Assembly (NCBI GenBank): GCA_963822255.1
Contig: CAWGGV010000001.1
Span: forward strand, 186,001-250,000
Length of the DNA stretch: 64,000 nucleotides
Reading direction: 5' to 3'
From: UBA7803 sp963822255
GTDB taxonomy: Bacteria > Pseudomonadota > Gammaproteobacteria > Pseudomonadales > Azotimanducaceae
Position 1 is the first letter of the stretch; the number at the start of each line of letters is the position of its first letter. This document shows, piece by piece, positions 51,750-61,660 of the stretch. The translations under genes were made by a program, and so were the position numbers. Under the pieces are notes generated by a model. That model was not told where the DNA came from, did no database searches, and saw nothing but the letters and a program-made list of their open reading frames with translations.

Positions 51750-52511
51750 TTACCTCCTTCCCATCAACCAGTCGCGGGCGAGCGCCAGCCGCCGACGCAA
51801 CCATCCGCCGTCGTTCTGCCCATCGTACTCCACCAACACCACGCTGACGTTGTCGCGGCCGCCACGGTCGAGCGCACGCTCGATCAGCGCCCGAGTCGTG
51901 CCCTCGAGGGAGTCGTGCACGCGCAGCACCTCGCCGATCTCGTCGTCCGTGAGCTCGTCGTTCAGCCCATCGCTGCACAGCAGGATGCGGTCGCCGCGCT
52001 TCAGCGCCACGTCCGAGGTGGACGGCGCGGGGTCCCCGAGGCCCAGCGTCTGGGTGACGATGTTGCGGTTGGGGTGGTTTCTGAGCTCCGCCTCGGTGAT
52101 GTCGCCCCGTTCCCGCAACATCTCCACGAAGGAGTGATCCCGGGTGATCGGGCGCAGCGCACCGCGCCGCCAGAGATACGCTCGGCTGTCCCCCACCCAC
52201 ACCACGTGGGCGGTTCGTCCCGACACCTGGACCGCCACCACCGTCGAACCCATACCGTTCAGCGCAATGTCGCCGCTGGCGGCGGCCTGTACGGCTCGGT
52301 GGGCGTTGCCGACGGCAACCTCCAGAGCCGCCTCTTGCAGCGACGAGAGCACAGCGTCGCGGACGATGCTGCTCGCCACCTCTCCGCTCGCGTGCCCGCC
52401 CATTCCATCCGCCACCAGCCACAGGCCGCGAGCGGTGTCCCAGCCTATGACGTCCTCGTTGTTGCTGCGCGCGCGGCCGGGATGGGTGTCACCAGCGAAG
52501 CCCAAGGTCAT
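51750..52511 (-). CDS. PP2C-type Ser/Thr protein phosphatase
   Basis: 253 aa, soluble, PrpC/Stp-like. All PPM metal and phosphate motifs are present: GRARSNNEDV, LVADGMGGHASGEVAS, MGSTVVAVQV, VWVGDSRAYLW, LLCSDGLNDELTDDEI and GGRDNVSVVLVEYD. It would dephosphorylate Ser/Thr-phosphoproteins, including ligands of the neighbouring FHA domains. The start overlaps the stop of the upstream cytochrome gene by 4 bp (ATGA), so translation is coupled to an electron-transfer gene. No Ser/Thr kinase lies in the window. Confidence 0.93.
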   Translation of the reverse strand: MTLGFAGDTHPGRARSNNEDVIGWDTARGLWLVADGMGGHASGEVASSIVRDAVLSSLQEAALEVAVGNAHRAVQAAASGDIALNGMGSTVVAVQVSGRTAHVVWVGDSRAYLWRRGALRPITRDHSFVEMLRERGDITEAELRNHPNRNIVTQTLGLGDPAPSTSDVALKRGDRILLCSDGLNDELTDDEIGEVLRVHDSLEGTTRALIERALDRGGRDNVSVVLVEYDGQNDGGWLRRRLALARDWLMGRR

Positions 52512-53830
52512 CGAAACGCTTCCCGCGCACGGCCCGCCGCCTGCCGGAATTTCTCCGGGTCGTAGCCCTTCGGGTCCAGCAGGTCGACCAGAGCGTCCAG
52601 AGACTTGCCGTGAGCGTCCACGTCACCAAGGTAATAGCTGAGGCTGTTCACGGCCAGAAAAGCCTGCTCGGCGTCGGCGAAGTCGGCCATGCGGCCCGCT
52701 GCGGCTTCCCCGAGAATGGCGAGGCGCAGCTTCTTGCCCTGCTCGCGGGTCAAGGTCCGGCCGGACCAGGCCTCGGCGCGCTCCTCGATCCAGTTGAGCA
52801 GCTCCGCGGCGCGGGCACGGGTGTCCGCCACGCTTACCTGTCCGGCCGACACCAGGGCACGCGTGGCCGCGGCGAGCTCGCCAGCGGCACTGTCACCGTC
52901 CAGCTCGCGGGCGATCACGATCAGGGTGCGCAGGTGCTGGTCCTGAAGGCGCACGGTGCCCGGCTGCACCCCCGCCCCGGCCTGGGCCTGCGTCCAGCGC
53001 AGACTTTCCATGGCGTGGTGGCAGGACTGACAGTCGTAGAATGCGAGCTCGGGAAACATGCCGCCCGGCTGGAACAGATCGCTGCCGATGAGCTGCAGAT
53101 AGCGTTCCGCGCTCTCGAGCTGACCGGTCACCCACAGGCGGAAATCGGAAATCTCGCCCTTGCGCTTCACGTAGTCTTCGTCCACCGAATAGTGGGCGGG
53201 CTGATTGGCCGTGAAGGTATCGAGCTCGAAGCTGAGGCGAGGATGTCCGGCCCCCATGATGCGGTGGGTGGCAAACTGATCCTTCGTGCCGAGGTGACAG
53301 GACAGGCAGATGCTCGCCCGCGACAGCGGGTCCTCGGTGGGATACATGCCCTTCGCCAGATTGTCCGCGTGAGAGGTCTCCGGCTCCGTGTGGCTCTCGA
53401 TCCAGCGGGCGGAGCCACCGTGGCAAGCCTCGCAGCCGACGCCGTCGGTGATCTGGAACTTTGGCCCGCGCTTGTCCTCTGGGACGTTATCGGCATGGCA
53501 GTCCAGACAGATCTTGGCGGTGGCTGCGTTGCCGATACCGAGCTTGCCGGCGATGCGCTTCGACTGCTCGTTGCTCAGCACCCGGTAGGCCTGAGCGTGC
53601 AGGTCCTGGCTGCTCCAGATGCGGTACTCGTTCAGCCAGACGTCCTGGTCCTTCTGCGGGCTGAGCTTACCGTGGCACACGCTGGTGGCGCAGCTCGCCA
53701 CCCCCAGGTGAGCGAAGTCGCGCACCCGGATGGCGTCCGCCGCCTGTGCCGCGACGGCGCACGTCGTCAGCGCCACGGCCAGCGCGAGCACCAACCAGTG
53801 CCCGCCCGGGACCCGCGGCGACGCCGTCAC
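52508..53830 (-). CDS. Periplasmic multiheme cytochrome c (4 CXXCH plus one CX4CH)
   Basis: 440 aa from a GTG at 53830 that overlaps the preceding stop. Sec signal (WLVLALAVALTTCAVAAQAA). Heme-binding motifs in order: CATSVCH (four residues between the cysteines), CLDCH, CEACH, CLSCH and CQSCH. The first half resembles cytochrome c554-type proteins. The second half, after CQSCHHAMESLRW, is helical without hemes. Presumably a periplasmic electron shuttle for the large decaheme protein and barrel encoded upstream. Donor and acceptor unknown. Confidence 0.88.
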   Translation of the reverse strand: MTASPRVPGGHWLVLALAVALTTCAVAAQAADAIRVRDFAHLGVASCATSVCHGKLSPQKDQDVWLNEYRIWSSQDLHAQAYRVLSNEQSKRIAGKLGIGNAATAKICLDCHADNVPEDKRGPKFQITDGVGCEACHGGSARWIESHTEPETSHADNLAKGMYPTEDPLSRASICLSCHLGTKDQFATHRIMGAGHPRLSFELDTFTANQPAHYSVDEDYVKRKGEISDFRLWVTGQLESAERYLQLIGSDLFQPGGMFPELAFYDCQSCHHAMESLRWTQAQAGAGVQPGTVRLQDQHLRTLIVIARELDGDSAAGELAAATRALVSAGQVSVADTRARAAELLNWIEERAEAWSGRTLTREQGKKLRLAILGEAAAGRMADFADAEQAFLAVNSLSYYLGDVDAHGKSLDALVDLLDPKGYDPEKFRQAAGRAREAFR

Positions 53831-56800
53831 CGAGCCGCTCCCTGATCGGCGCCGGCGGATTGTCCGGTCTCGTCGGTGACGAACCACGGCTTGCCGTCGG
53901 CGTTCATGTACAGCTGCTGCATCTCCTCGAGGTTCAGCGGCCGAGCGCCCCGCCGTCCGAACACGGCAATCTGATCGCCGGACTCGTCGACGCCGCGGTC
54001 CCGGTCGAGGCCCTTGGAAAGGCTGAGCGCCGGCCGGCTGGTCGGATAGCTGGCAATCAGCTCCGGATGCGGCTCCGGGCTGAATCCGTAGAACTTGGGC
54101 TGAATCTCCGGCGAGGTGAGCTGAAGGACCTTGAGCCCGCCCTTGCCGTCCGCCACGTAGGCGAACAGCGAGGCGTTGGTGGTGGCCACCACCACGTCAC
54201 GGCTGTCCACCAGCTGACCGCCGGCATTGAAGCGGGTCAGCTCGCGCATGGACTCCGGTCGGGTGACGTCGACGATCGCCAGCCCGTCGCGGCCCGCGGC
54301 CACGTAGGCGTAGGTCCTGGCAACGTAGACGCGGTGGGCGTCGGCCAGCGCGATGGTGTCGTTCTGCACCAGCTTCGGCGCGTGCGGATCGGTCACATCG
54401 ATCGCCTTCAGCCCATCGGCGTCGGTGACGAACAGGTAGCGGAACTGCAGCGCCGATGCCCGGCCGTGGTTCAGCGGCACGGTGGCTACCAGCTTCGGCT
54501 GCAGCGGATCATCCAGGTCCACGATGACCAGTCCGGCATCGGCCACCACGTAGGCGTAATGCCCGCCCAGGGTGACGTGACGAGCGCCGTCGAGCACGCC
54601 GTTCTCGTTCCAGGTGGCTGCCCGCGACAGGAAGTTGTTGCGGGGCTCGCCGTCGGCCAGGGTGTCCACGTTCACCAGGATCAGCCCCTCGCTGGCGTCG
54701 GTGACCACCGCATAGTTGTAGATCGGATGGAACGGCTGCTCCTGGTTGTCCACCCGCATGAGCTCGCCCTGGTTGCGCGGTGGATGGATCGGCTGGTTGG
54801 TGGGCAGCGCGATGCAGGTGGCGTCCTTCGAGGCGACGTGGGTATCGTGGCCGAGGGGGCTGAACGGCGCAGTGATCACCCGTTCCGAAAAGCCCTTGTT
54901 GCCGACGCTCGACACGTCGTAGACCCGCATGCCGTCCTCACCCCCGGCGGTGTACAGGTACTCGCCGCGAAGCTGCAGACAGCCGACGGTGCCGGCGCCA
55001 TGGCTGTAGCCGTGCTGCAGCCGGCGGCCGTTCTCCTGGTGCTGCTTGTACCAGTCCGGGTACGCGTACTTCTGCAGATAGCTGCCGATGACCGCCTGCG
55101 GCTCGTCCCACTCGGTAACCTGCACGGCGTCGAACTCCCCGTCACCGCCCACGTAGGCATGGTAGCCGACGAAGTTGACGAAGTTCGTCCCCAGCATCAG
55201 GAGCTGCGCCATGATGGCATTGTTGTCGTTCTCCCTGGACAGGTGACAGTCGGTGCAGGTCTTGGTCTCGGTCTTGCGCACGGTGTGGGGGAAGTGCGGG
55301 TTGAACGCCTGGGAGCTGAAACCGCTCGCGGCGATGGGCGGCTGCTGCACGTAGATGTGCTCGCGGTTGGCGTTGGTGGAGGAAAGCACCAGCGCAGACG
55401 ACGATCGCACCGGCGCGATCTTGCTGTCGTTGGCCGGGCCGCGCCGGCCGATGAGAAACATCTGATCCCGCGCCACCTGCGGGTTGTAGGTGGCGAAGTT
55501 GCGGGTCTCACCGCCCTCGTAGTGGTGACGCTCGGTCTTCCAGTTGGCCTCGATGGGCAGGTGGCAGCCGCCGCAGCTCGTGGTCCACGAGGTGTGGCAG
55601 CGTGTAGCACTCCATGTCGTCGTAGGAGTGGGCGCGCTGATCGGCCGGCACGTCCTGGCCCCAGTTCTGACTGCCGTGTTCCTGCTCATGAGCTTGGCGC
55701 GGGCAGCTTTGGCGTTGTAGTGCGGGTTCGCCGGATCGACCGAGTCCTTCACCAGCGAGAGCCGCCACTCGAGCTTCGGATCCATCATCGAGCGCTGGTA
55801 CAGCTCGCCGCCATTCCATTCGAAGCGCTTGCGCCCATCGGGCGTGCGCAACAGGCTGAAGTCGGTGCCGCCGCCGAGCGCTGCGGCGCCGGAGGTGTAC
55901 AGGTTCGGGTACTTCGTCGACCGTGCCGTGACAGTCGGCGCAGTCGATCTCCACCGCGTCGGCCACCTCACCGTAGATGTGGCCGTTGCCGTGATTGTCC
56001 TTGCGAGTAGTGGCAATCCACGCAGTGCATGCCCACGTCCATGTGGATGGACGACATGTGCACGGCCTTGTCGAACTTGTGAGGATCGTCGTCGCTGACG
56101 ACCTTGCCCTTGGCATCCAGCAGGTTGCCCTCGCGGTCGCGCTTGTACACCGCGCGGAAGTTCCAGCCGTGGCCGTGATAATCGGCGAACCGGGTGTCCC
56201 TGCGTCTTGTCGTTCAGCTCCGAGACATGGTCGAGGAAGTCCGGGTCGCCCCACTTGCCGCGCACGGCCGCGCCTTCCGGGTTGCGTTCGTTGATCTCGC
56301 GCATCTCTTCGTCGCTGGGATAGCGCTGCTTTTTCGGCCACATGAGCGGCGCGTCGGACTCGTAGTCCCACATGGTGTAGCCCATGTAGGTGTTCATGAA
56401 CATGTTCGGCTGGTGCATGTGGCAGATCATGCACTGGCTGGTGGGTACGGATCGGGTGAAGGCGTGGTGCAGCGGATGCCCCTTCTCCTGCCGGTCGATC
56501 ACCGGATCGGCGGTCACCGACTGGCCGCTGTGGCCATACTGGGCGTAGGCGCCGGAATGCTTCGGGTCGCGGTCGTTGGCGTAGACCACATGACAGGAGG
56601 CGCAGCCGGAGTTGCGGTAGTCGCCCGGCTGGTCGTTGGTGCCCATGAACCAGGTGAACGGGATCGTTCAGCCGGGTCTTGGTGAGGTTCAGCACCGGCA
56701 CGGCGATCCGCGCGCCGGTGCCGGAGCCGCGGTTGGACTGGCGGAGGTCGGGACGGCCCGGCTCCTCGATGCGCTGCAGCAGCCCCAGCGAGTCCGGCAG

Positions 56801-57612
56801 CCCCGTCTCCGGAAACTGGGTGCCGATGTTGCGGCCGCCGCGCTCGAACACGCGGAAGATGTCGGCCGGCTTCACCGTCTCCCACGCCGGCAGCGGGTAA
56901 AGGGTCGGCAGGATACCGGCGGCTTTGGCCTGGTCCTGCAGACCTTCCGGGATGCGCGGGCCCGTTCAGCACGGCACCCTCGCCGTCCCGCGTATAGTAC
57001 TCGCCGAGGATGTAGTTCTTGAACGGCAGGATGCCGTTGTTGTATGACGCGCCACCCCACAGCATGACTCCGGTGGAGTGCATGCTGCGCACCGAGGCCT
57101 CGATGGTGTCCATGTGGCAGGCGCCGCAGGATTCCCGAACCACCCGGTAGTCGGAGGGATTGACGAAGCGGATGAACTCCGGCGCCTCGTCGTTCAGCAG
57201 CGTGTAGGTGCGTTCGGGGTTGGCAGACGACGGATAATGCCAGTCGTCCGGAAATCTTGGCAGCACGTGGGCGCGCTCCTGGGCGGTCAGGTAGTCCTTT
57301 GTGCCCTTCGGCGCTTCGTTGAACACCGTGGCATCGCCGCCGTGACAGTCGGTGCAGCCGAGCTTCACCGCCGGGCTCGAGTGCATGGTCTGCGTTGTCG
57401 GTGCTGGTGTGACAGGACATACAGCCGGCCGATTTACCGTGGACCTGCTCCGCCGTCTGGCTGGACGGCGCCGGCGGCGCGGTCACGTAGTGGCGTTCCA
57501 CCGCGTGGCGGCCCTCGTTGGCGTGAGCGGCGCCCGCGGCCATGGCGGTGGCGAGGCCACAGAGCGCGAGGAGCAGCGATGCGATGAGAGCGGGCGTTGG
57601 GGAAGATTTCAT
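53827..57612 (-). CDS. Decaheme cytochrome c fused to an LVIVD beta-propeller (several frameshifts)
   Basis: Reading through eight one-base indels gives about 1,260 aa. A signal peptide (LIASLLLALCGLATAMAAGA) is followed by ten CXXCH sites in different frames: CMSCH, CTDCH, CGACH, CASCH, CMICH, CVDCH, CADCH, CYTCH, CGGCH and CTDCH. The last 550 residues lack hemes and show LVIVD-type blades (LVIVDLDDPLQPKLVATVPL, LKAIDVTDPHAPKLV, LAIVDVTRPESM), a beta-propeller seen in surface proteins. Seven indels are +1 insertions and one is a deletion (near 55,685), all between 55.6 and 57.4 kb. The same bias affects infB and ftsH, so I favour assembly error over decay. Likely a periplasmic or outer-surface electron carrier. 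Confidence 0.8.
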
Positions 57613-57624
57613 CGTCGGCTCCGA

Positions 57625-59571
57625 TCAATACGTCAGCAACAGGTTCAGAAGGAAGTAACCGGCACTCTCATCGGGATACAGAGCCTTGAAGCCGTCGCCG
57701 GGCAGCAGCTCGGCGTAGGAGGCGCGCACCACGATGTTCTGGCTCATGAACGGCCGGTAGGTAAGCGACAGCGAAACGTCCTCGCCGATCTCCTCGTCGA
57801 TGTTGCCCTGATTGCGCGCCGCCTCCAGCACCGCGGTGGTATCGAAGCGCAGGTAGTTGGCGTTCAGCGACAGCCTGAGCTCCGGCGTCAGGTCGAAGTC
57901 CGCGCCGAGACCAGCCAGCCAGATACCGGGATTGGTGAAGTTGGACTGCCCCTGATCCTTGGAGGAGCGCAGGCTGTTCAGCACGCCGTTGCGCCCGGAC
58001 AGGGCCACCTTGCCGCCGCCGATCAGCGGCACGGCCTGGCGGATCCAGTAGCTGGTGTCTGCACCGGCAAACTGCGGGTTCTCGACGATGGCGTCGAACC
58101 CGTGAGCCTTGTCGTCGAACGGATCGTCGTCGCCGCTGCCGTACAGCAGCGACAGCCTGGGCCGCACCCAGTCGAAATCCATGGACAGCTCGGCGGCGCC
58201 GAAGAACGCGGACACGTCCACCGTGTCGTTGACGAACACGCCAGGCTCGGTCCGGCCGAACGCGTAATACAGCGACGTGGTGAGGTTGAGGCGGCCGAAG
58301 TGGCCGTCGCCGTTGTAGCCGAGATAGCCGACGTCGTATTTGCGCAGCCGCTCCCCGCCCAGGGACGCGGGCCGGACGATGAAGCCGTTGGTGTCGAACT
58401 GAGGCTCGTCGTCCTCACGGTTGCGGTTGTACGCCAGCGTGAGCTGCGAGGTGAAGCCGCGGCTCGGCATGTCCTGCCAGTACACGTTAGCAACGAACAC
58501 GTCATCCTTGCGCAGCGTCTTCGAAAGGTCGTTCAGGCCGCTGTTGGTATCCTTTTCCAGCCGGCGGAACCAGGCGAGGTTGTACTGGAACACGTTGTTG
58601 TCGCGGGTGCCGAACAGCCGCATGCCGAGCTGATTGTCCTGGAACAGAAAGCCGCGGAAGTCCGACGAGAACGGCTGGATGCCGATGCGGAAGCTGTCGA
58701 AGTCGTAGCGCTCGGAGACGTTGCGCAAGTGCTTGTCGTAGAAGGCCGTCTGCACCGCCACGTGCTGGTCCGTGCGGGTGCGTCCCTCGCCCGGATCCAC
58801 GTTCACGCCGAGCACCTCGTCGAGGCGTGTGTAGTTGTACTGCGCCGCCAGGGTGAGCCGGAACTCCTGGTCCGGCGGACGGAACACCGTGTCGCCCTCT
58901 ATGTAGGCGAACTCCGCCAGCACGGTGCCGATTGCGGCAAGCTGGTCCGCGCCGCCGAACACGTCGATGGAGCCGGCGTCGTCGGTGGTGGACAGACCCA
59001 CGGGGGTCGGCACCTCGCGGCGCTCGAGCACCGTGTCGGCAATGCCGGTGAAGGCGAAGAAGTGGTCACCGCCGGCCCCGAGCGGCTTGTCACCCTTCAG
59101 CACGTTGCGGTCGTACGGGTTCCACAGCGAATGCTTGTAGCCATCGAGGGTATCGACGATCCGCCAGCGATCCGGCAGGGGCACTGCGGCCACGTAGTCG
59201 TCGATGGATGGCAGGGGTATCGGCGAGACCGGGTTGCTCCGGCGCTGTTCCGCCGGCCGGGGCCGATTGGCGATCCCTTTGCGCCGGGTCGACCGCTCCT
59301 CGGGCGTCGCCGGCGCCGCCTCCTGCAGAGGCGCTGCCTCCTGCGGCTGCACGGTCTCGCTGCCAGGGCAGGGCACTTCCTGATAGCCGGGCCGCCGCCG
59401 GGTGACGATTCGGCCGCTCTCGTCCTGATAGCAGCGCTCGGCGGCCACGGCATCGACGGTACAGGCGCCGGCGGCCACCGCCAAGGCGGAGCAGGCGAGC
59501 CAGAGACGCTTCGCGGGAGCCCTCTGCGCGCCACGGCCATGGTTCATGGGACCTCTCAGCGCATGGTTCAT
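57625..59571 (-). CDS. Outer-membrane beta-barrel of the cytochrome cluster
   Basis: 648 aa from an ATG with GGGAG 7 bases upstream. Signal peptide (RLWLACSALAVAAGA), then a short cysteine-paired segment ERCYQDESGRIV to QEVPCPGS resembling DUF4124, a Pro-rich linker, and alternating amphipathic strands (for example FRLTLAAQYNYTRL, FQYNLAWFRRLEKD, LSLNANYLRFD) to a terminal aromatic LLNLLLTY. Size and position between multiheme cytochromes match the porin of porin-cytochrome conduits (MtrB/PioB role), though I see no sequence motif that proves homology. It starts 12 bp before the decaheme gene. Confidence 0.75.
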   Translation of the reverse strand: MNHALRGPMNHGRGAQRAPAKRLWLACSALAVAAGACTVDAVAAERCYQDESGRIVTRRRPGYQEVPCPGSETVQPQEAAPLQEAAPATPEERSTRRKGIANRPRPAEQRRSNPVSPIPLPSIDDYVAAVPLPDRWRIVDTLDGYKHSLWNPYDRNVLKGDKPLGAGGDHFFAFTGIADTVLERREVPTPVGLSTTDDAGSIDVFGGADQLAAIGTVLAEFAYIEGDTVFRPPDQEFRLTLAAQYNYTRLDEVLGVNVDPGEGRTRTDQHVAVQTAFYDKHLRNVSERYDFDSFRIGIQPFSSDFRGFLFQDNQLGMRLFGTRDNNVFQYNLAWFRRLEKDTNSGLNDLSKTLRKDDVFVANVYWQDMPSRGFTSQLTLAYNRNREDDEPQFDTNGFIVRPASLGGERLRKYDVGYLGYNGDGHFGRLNLTTSLYYAFGRTEPGVFVNDTVDVSAFFGAAELSMDFDWVRPRLSLLYGSGDDDPFDDKAHGFDAIVENPQFAGADTSYWIRQAVPLIGGGKVALSGRNGVLNSLRSSKDQGQSNFTNPGIWLAGLGADFDLTPELRLSLNANYLRFDTTAVLEAARNQGNIDEEIGEDVSLSLTYRPFMSQNIVVRASYAELLPGDGFKALYPDESAGYFLLNLLLTY

Positions 59572-59584
59572 CACAGTCTCCCGC

Positions 59585-61660
59585 TCATTTGCCGTCACAG
59601 ACGTTCTGCTGGTCGCTGTCCACGAACGGCGCCTGCGGACACTGCACGAACCGGAGCCGCACGCCCTGCGGGGTGAGATTGTCGGCGCGCATGGCCGGCG
59701 GCGCGTTGCTGACCGCGCCTCCCAGCGCCACCCCGGCGTTGTAAAGGCCGAGGAACGCGATCATGTCGTCCTGGTCGACCCCGTCACCGGAAACGCCGAG
59801 ACCACCCACCAGCACGTCCCCCCGGTACACGGGCACGCTGCCGGGGAAGATCTGGGTGCCGTTGCCGATCCGCAGGCCCGATACCGTGGGCGTGCCGCCG
59901 CTGGCCAGATCCAGCGCGACCCCGGCGCATCCGGGCGCCACGTCGGCGGGAAATGCGCCGGCCACGAACAGCACGTGCTGCAGAATGGCGTTGATGCTGA
60001 GATCGAGCTGAAGCCCGGTGCTGAAGGCGCTCCATTCACCGGCCGGCTTGGACAGCGGCCCGGCCGGCCGTCCGGACAGGCCGTCGGGGAAGAACGGCCG
60101 TGACAGGTTACCTCCCGCTCGGTCGGAGAACGCCACCGCGCCGTTTTCCAGCGCGTTCGGATCACCGACGAAGCTCTGCACCGCGTCGACGTAGCCGCCG
60201 ATGTTCACCTGCCGCGCCACGCCGACGTTGGCATCGCTGGTCTCGAGATACACCGCGTTCGGCAGGCTGCGCAGGAAATCGGCAGCAGTGGCCGACGAGA
60301 AGAACGCAGCCGTTCGCGCCTTCTGCAGCGATACGTCCGCACCGAACACCGGGGCGTCCCGGGTGCGGGCAATGGCCAGGATCTCACCGCTGGTGTCCAC
60401 CAGCGATACGGTCACCCGGGCAGTGCTGCCGAGCGGCCGGCGAATCTGGGCGCGCGCCCGGTTGGCCACCGCCAGGGCGTTGTCGACGATGGTGCGCGCT
60501 TCCTCCGCCGTCAGCGCCGCCGACCCCAGCGCCGCCCCGTCGGTGCCGGCCCGGGGCGGGAATCTCGGGACATCGTTCTCGTCGACGAACACGAACGCAT
60601 CGCGTCCGGGATAGGTCTGGTCGTCGTCCGGACGGACGCCGGACGCCGGCGTGCCGAACGCGGTGCCGGCGCGGATGGTGCCGTCGGAGTAGCCGGTGAC
60701 CGGCACCTCGGTGCCCACGGCGCCGTCGAGGGTGGAGAATGCGGGCGCGCCGGCAGGATCGCTGGCGAGGTCGCCGAAGCCGACATCGGAGAAGCGGAAC
60801 GTCTTGCCGTCCACGGTGATGGCGTCGCCCCGCCGGTCCACCGGCGCGGCGAAGCCGAAGGTAGCCGCGTAGGCGATCATCTCGTCGAGGTCCCGGTCGG
60901 AGTTCGAGATATTCTTGTCGAGGCCGTAGACGCCGTCGGCGATGACGCCCACGCCGCCCACCGGTACGCCGGCCTTGTACAGCGGGAAGCCGCCGGGATC
61001 GGCAGAGAGCCCGAGCGGCGAGCGCTTCGGGCCCGGGTCCGGGCCGATTCCGTTGAACGCGCGGGTGAAGTCGGAGCAGGCGAGCTGACTGAACTGCACG
61101 CCGAACAGCGGGCCGCCCGGCTGGTTGTCCTCGCCGGGATTGAAGTGCTCCTGGACGATCTGGCTGGCGGTGCGGGTGGAGAAGGCGTTGCCTTCGGACG
61201 ACAGATAAGCGCCGGTGATCGCCTTGGCGATGGCGGCCTGATCGTCGATCCGCACCGGCGCCGGGGTCACCGGCAGCCGGATCCCTTCGAGACCGCCGTC
61301 GATCACCGCCTGACCGTCGCCGCTCTGCGCGGACGCGATCACCACCTGCTGGGGCACGGTGGGATTCATGCGGAACACCCCGAGGACGTTGCCCACCCGA
61401 TCCACCACTGCAATGGTGGCGACGCTCACGTTCTGCGCCTGGGCCTCCTGCACCGCCTGGGCGATGACCGTGCCCACGTCGGCCGCGGTGAGCAGCGAGC
61501 TCGAGTCGGCGCAGCTTCCCGAGCAGGCCGCCGCCGCCACGTCCACGCCGCGGTTGCTGCCGCCGGAGCCGCCTCCGCAACCGGCCAGCAGCAGCGTGGC
61601 CAGCACCGCCTCCGCGGCCCGCTGCAGGCTCCGGACGGTCAGACTCGTGTCGACTCTCAT
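59585..61660 (-). CDS. Lipoprotein with two GlcG/HbpS-like domains
   Basis: 691 aa. Lipobox LLLAGC (Cys28). Two copies of the GlcG/HbpS (DUF336) fold are recognisable. The first has AAIAKAITGAYLSSEGNAFSTRTA and PLYKAGVPVGGVGVIADGVYG. The second has DVSLQKARTAAFFSSATAADFL and PVYRGDVLVGGLGVSGDGVDQDDMIAF. HbpS of Streptomyces binds and degrades heme and senses redox stress. Here the protein is probably anchored to a membrane in the periplasm or at the surface. Its start overlaps the FHA-cytochrome stop by 4 bp. Asp-rich loops suggest metal binding. Role in the cluster inferred only. Confidence 0.8.
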   Translation of the reverse strand: MRVDTSLTVRSLQRAAEAVLATLLLAGCGGGSGGSNRGVDVAAAACSGSCADSSSLLTAADVGTVIAQAVQEAQAQNVSVATIAVVDRVGNVLGVFRMNPTVPQQVVIASAQSGDGQAVIDGGLEGIRLPVTPAPVRIDDQAAIAKAITGAYLSSEGNAFSTRTASQIVQEHFNPGEDNQPGGPLFGVQFSQLACSDFTRAFNGIGPDPGPKRSPLGLSADPGGFPLYKAGVPVGGVGVIADGVYGLDKNISNSDRDLDEMIAYAATFGFAAPVDRRGDAITVDGKTFRFSDVGFGDLASDPAGAPAFSTLDGAVGTEVPVTGYSDGTIRAGTAFGTPASGVRPDDDQTYPGRDAFVFVDENDVPRFPPRAGTDGAALGSAALTAEEARTIVDNALAVANRARAQIRRPLGSTARVTVSLVDTSGEILAIARTRDAPVFGADVSLQKARTAAFFSSATAADFLRSLPNAVYLETSDANVGVARQVNIGGYVDAVQSFVGDPNALENGAVAFSDRAGGNLSRPFFPDGLSGRPAGPLSKPAGEWSAFSTGLQLDLSINAILQHVLFVAGAFPADVAPGCAGVALDLASGGTPTVSGLRIGNGTQIFPGSVPVYRGDVLVGGLGVSGDGVDQDDMIAFLGLYNAGVALGGAVSNAPPAMRADNLTPQGVRLRFVQCPQAPFVDSDQQNVCDGK

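Noticed and set aside
49947..52511. Type VI secretion regulatory genes (Fha/PppA)
   Set aside because: FHA and PP2C genes do occur in T6SS loci, but no Tss component is present and the genes are coupled to cytochromes instead.
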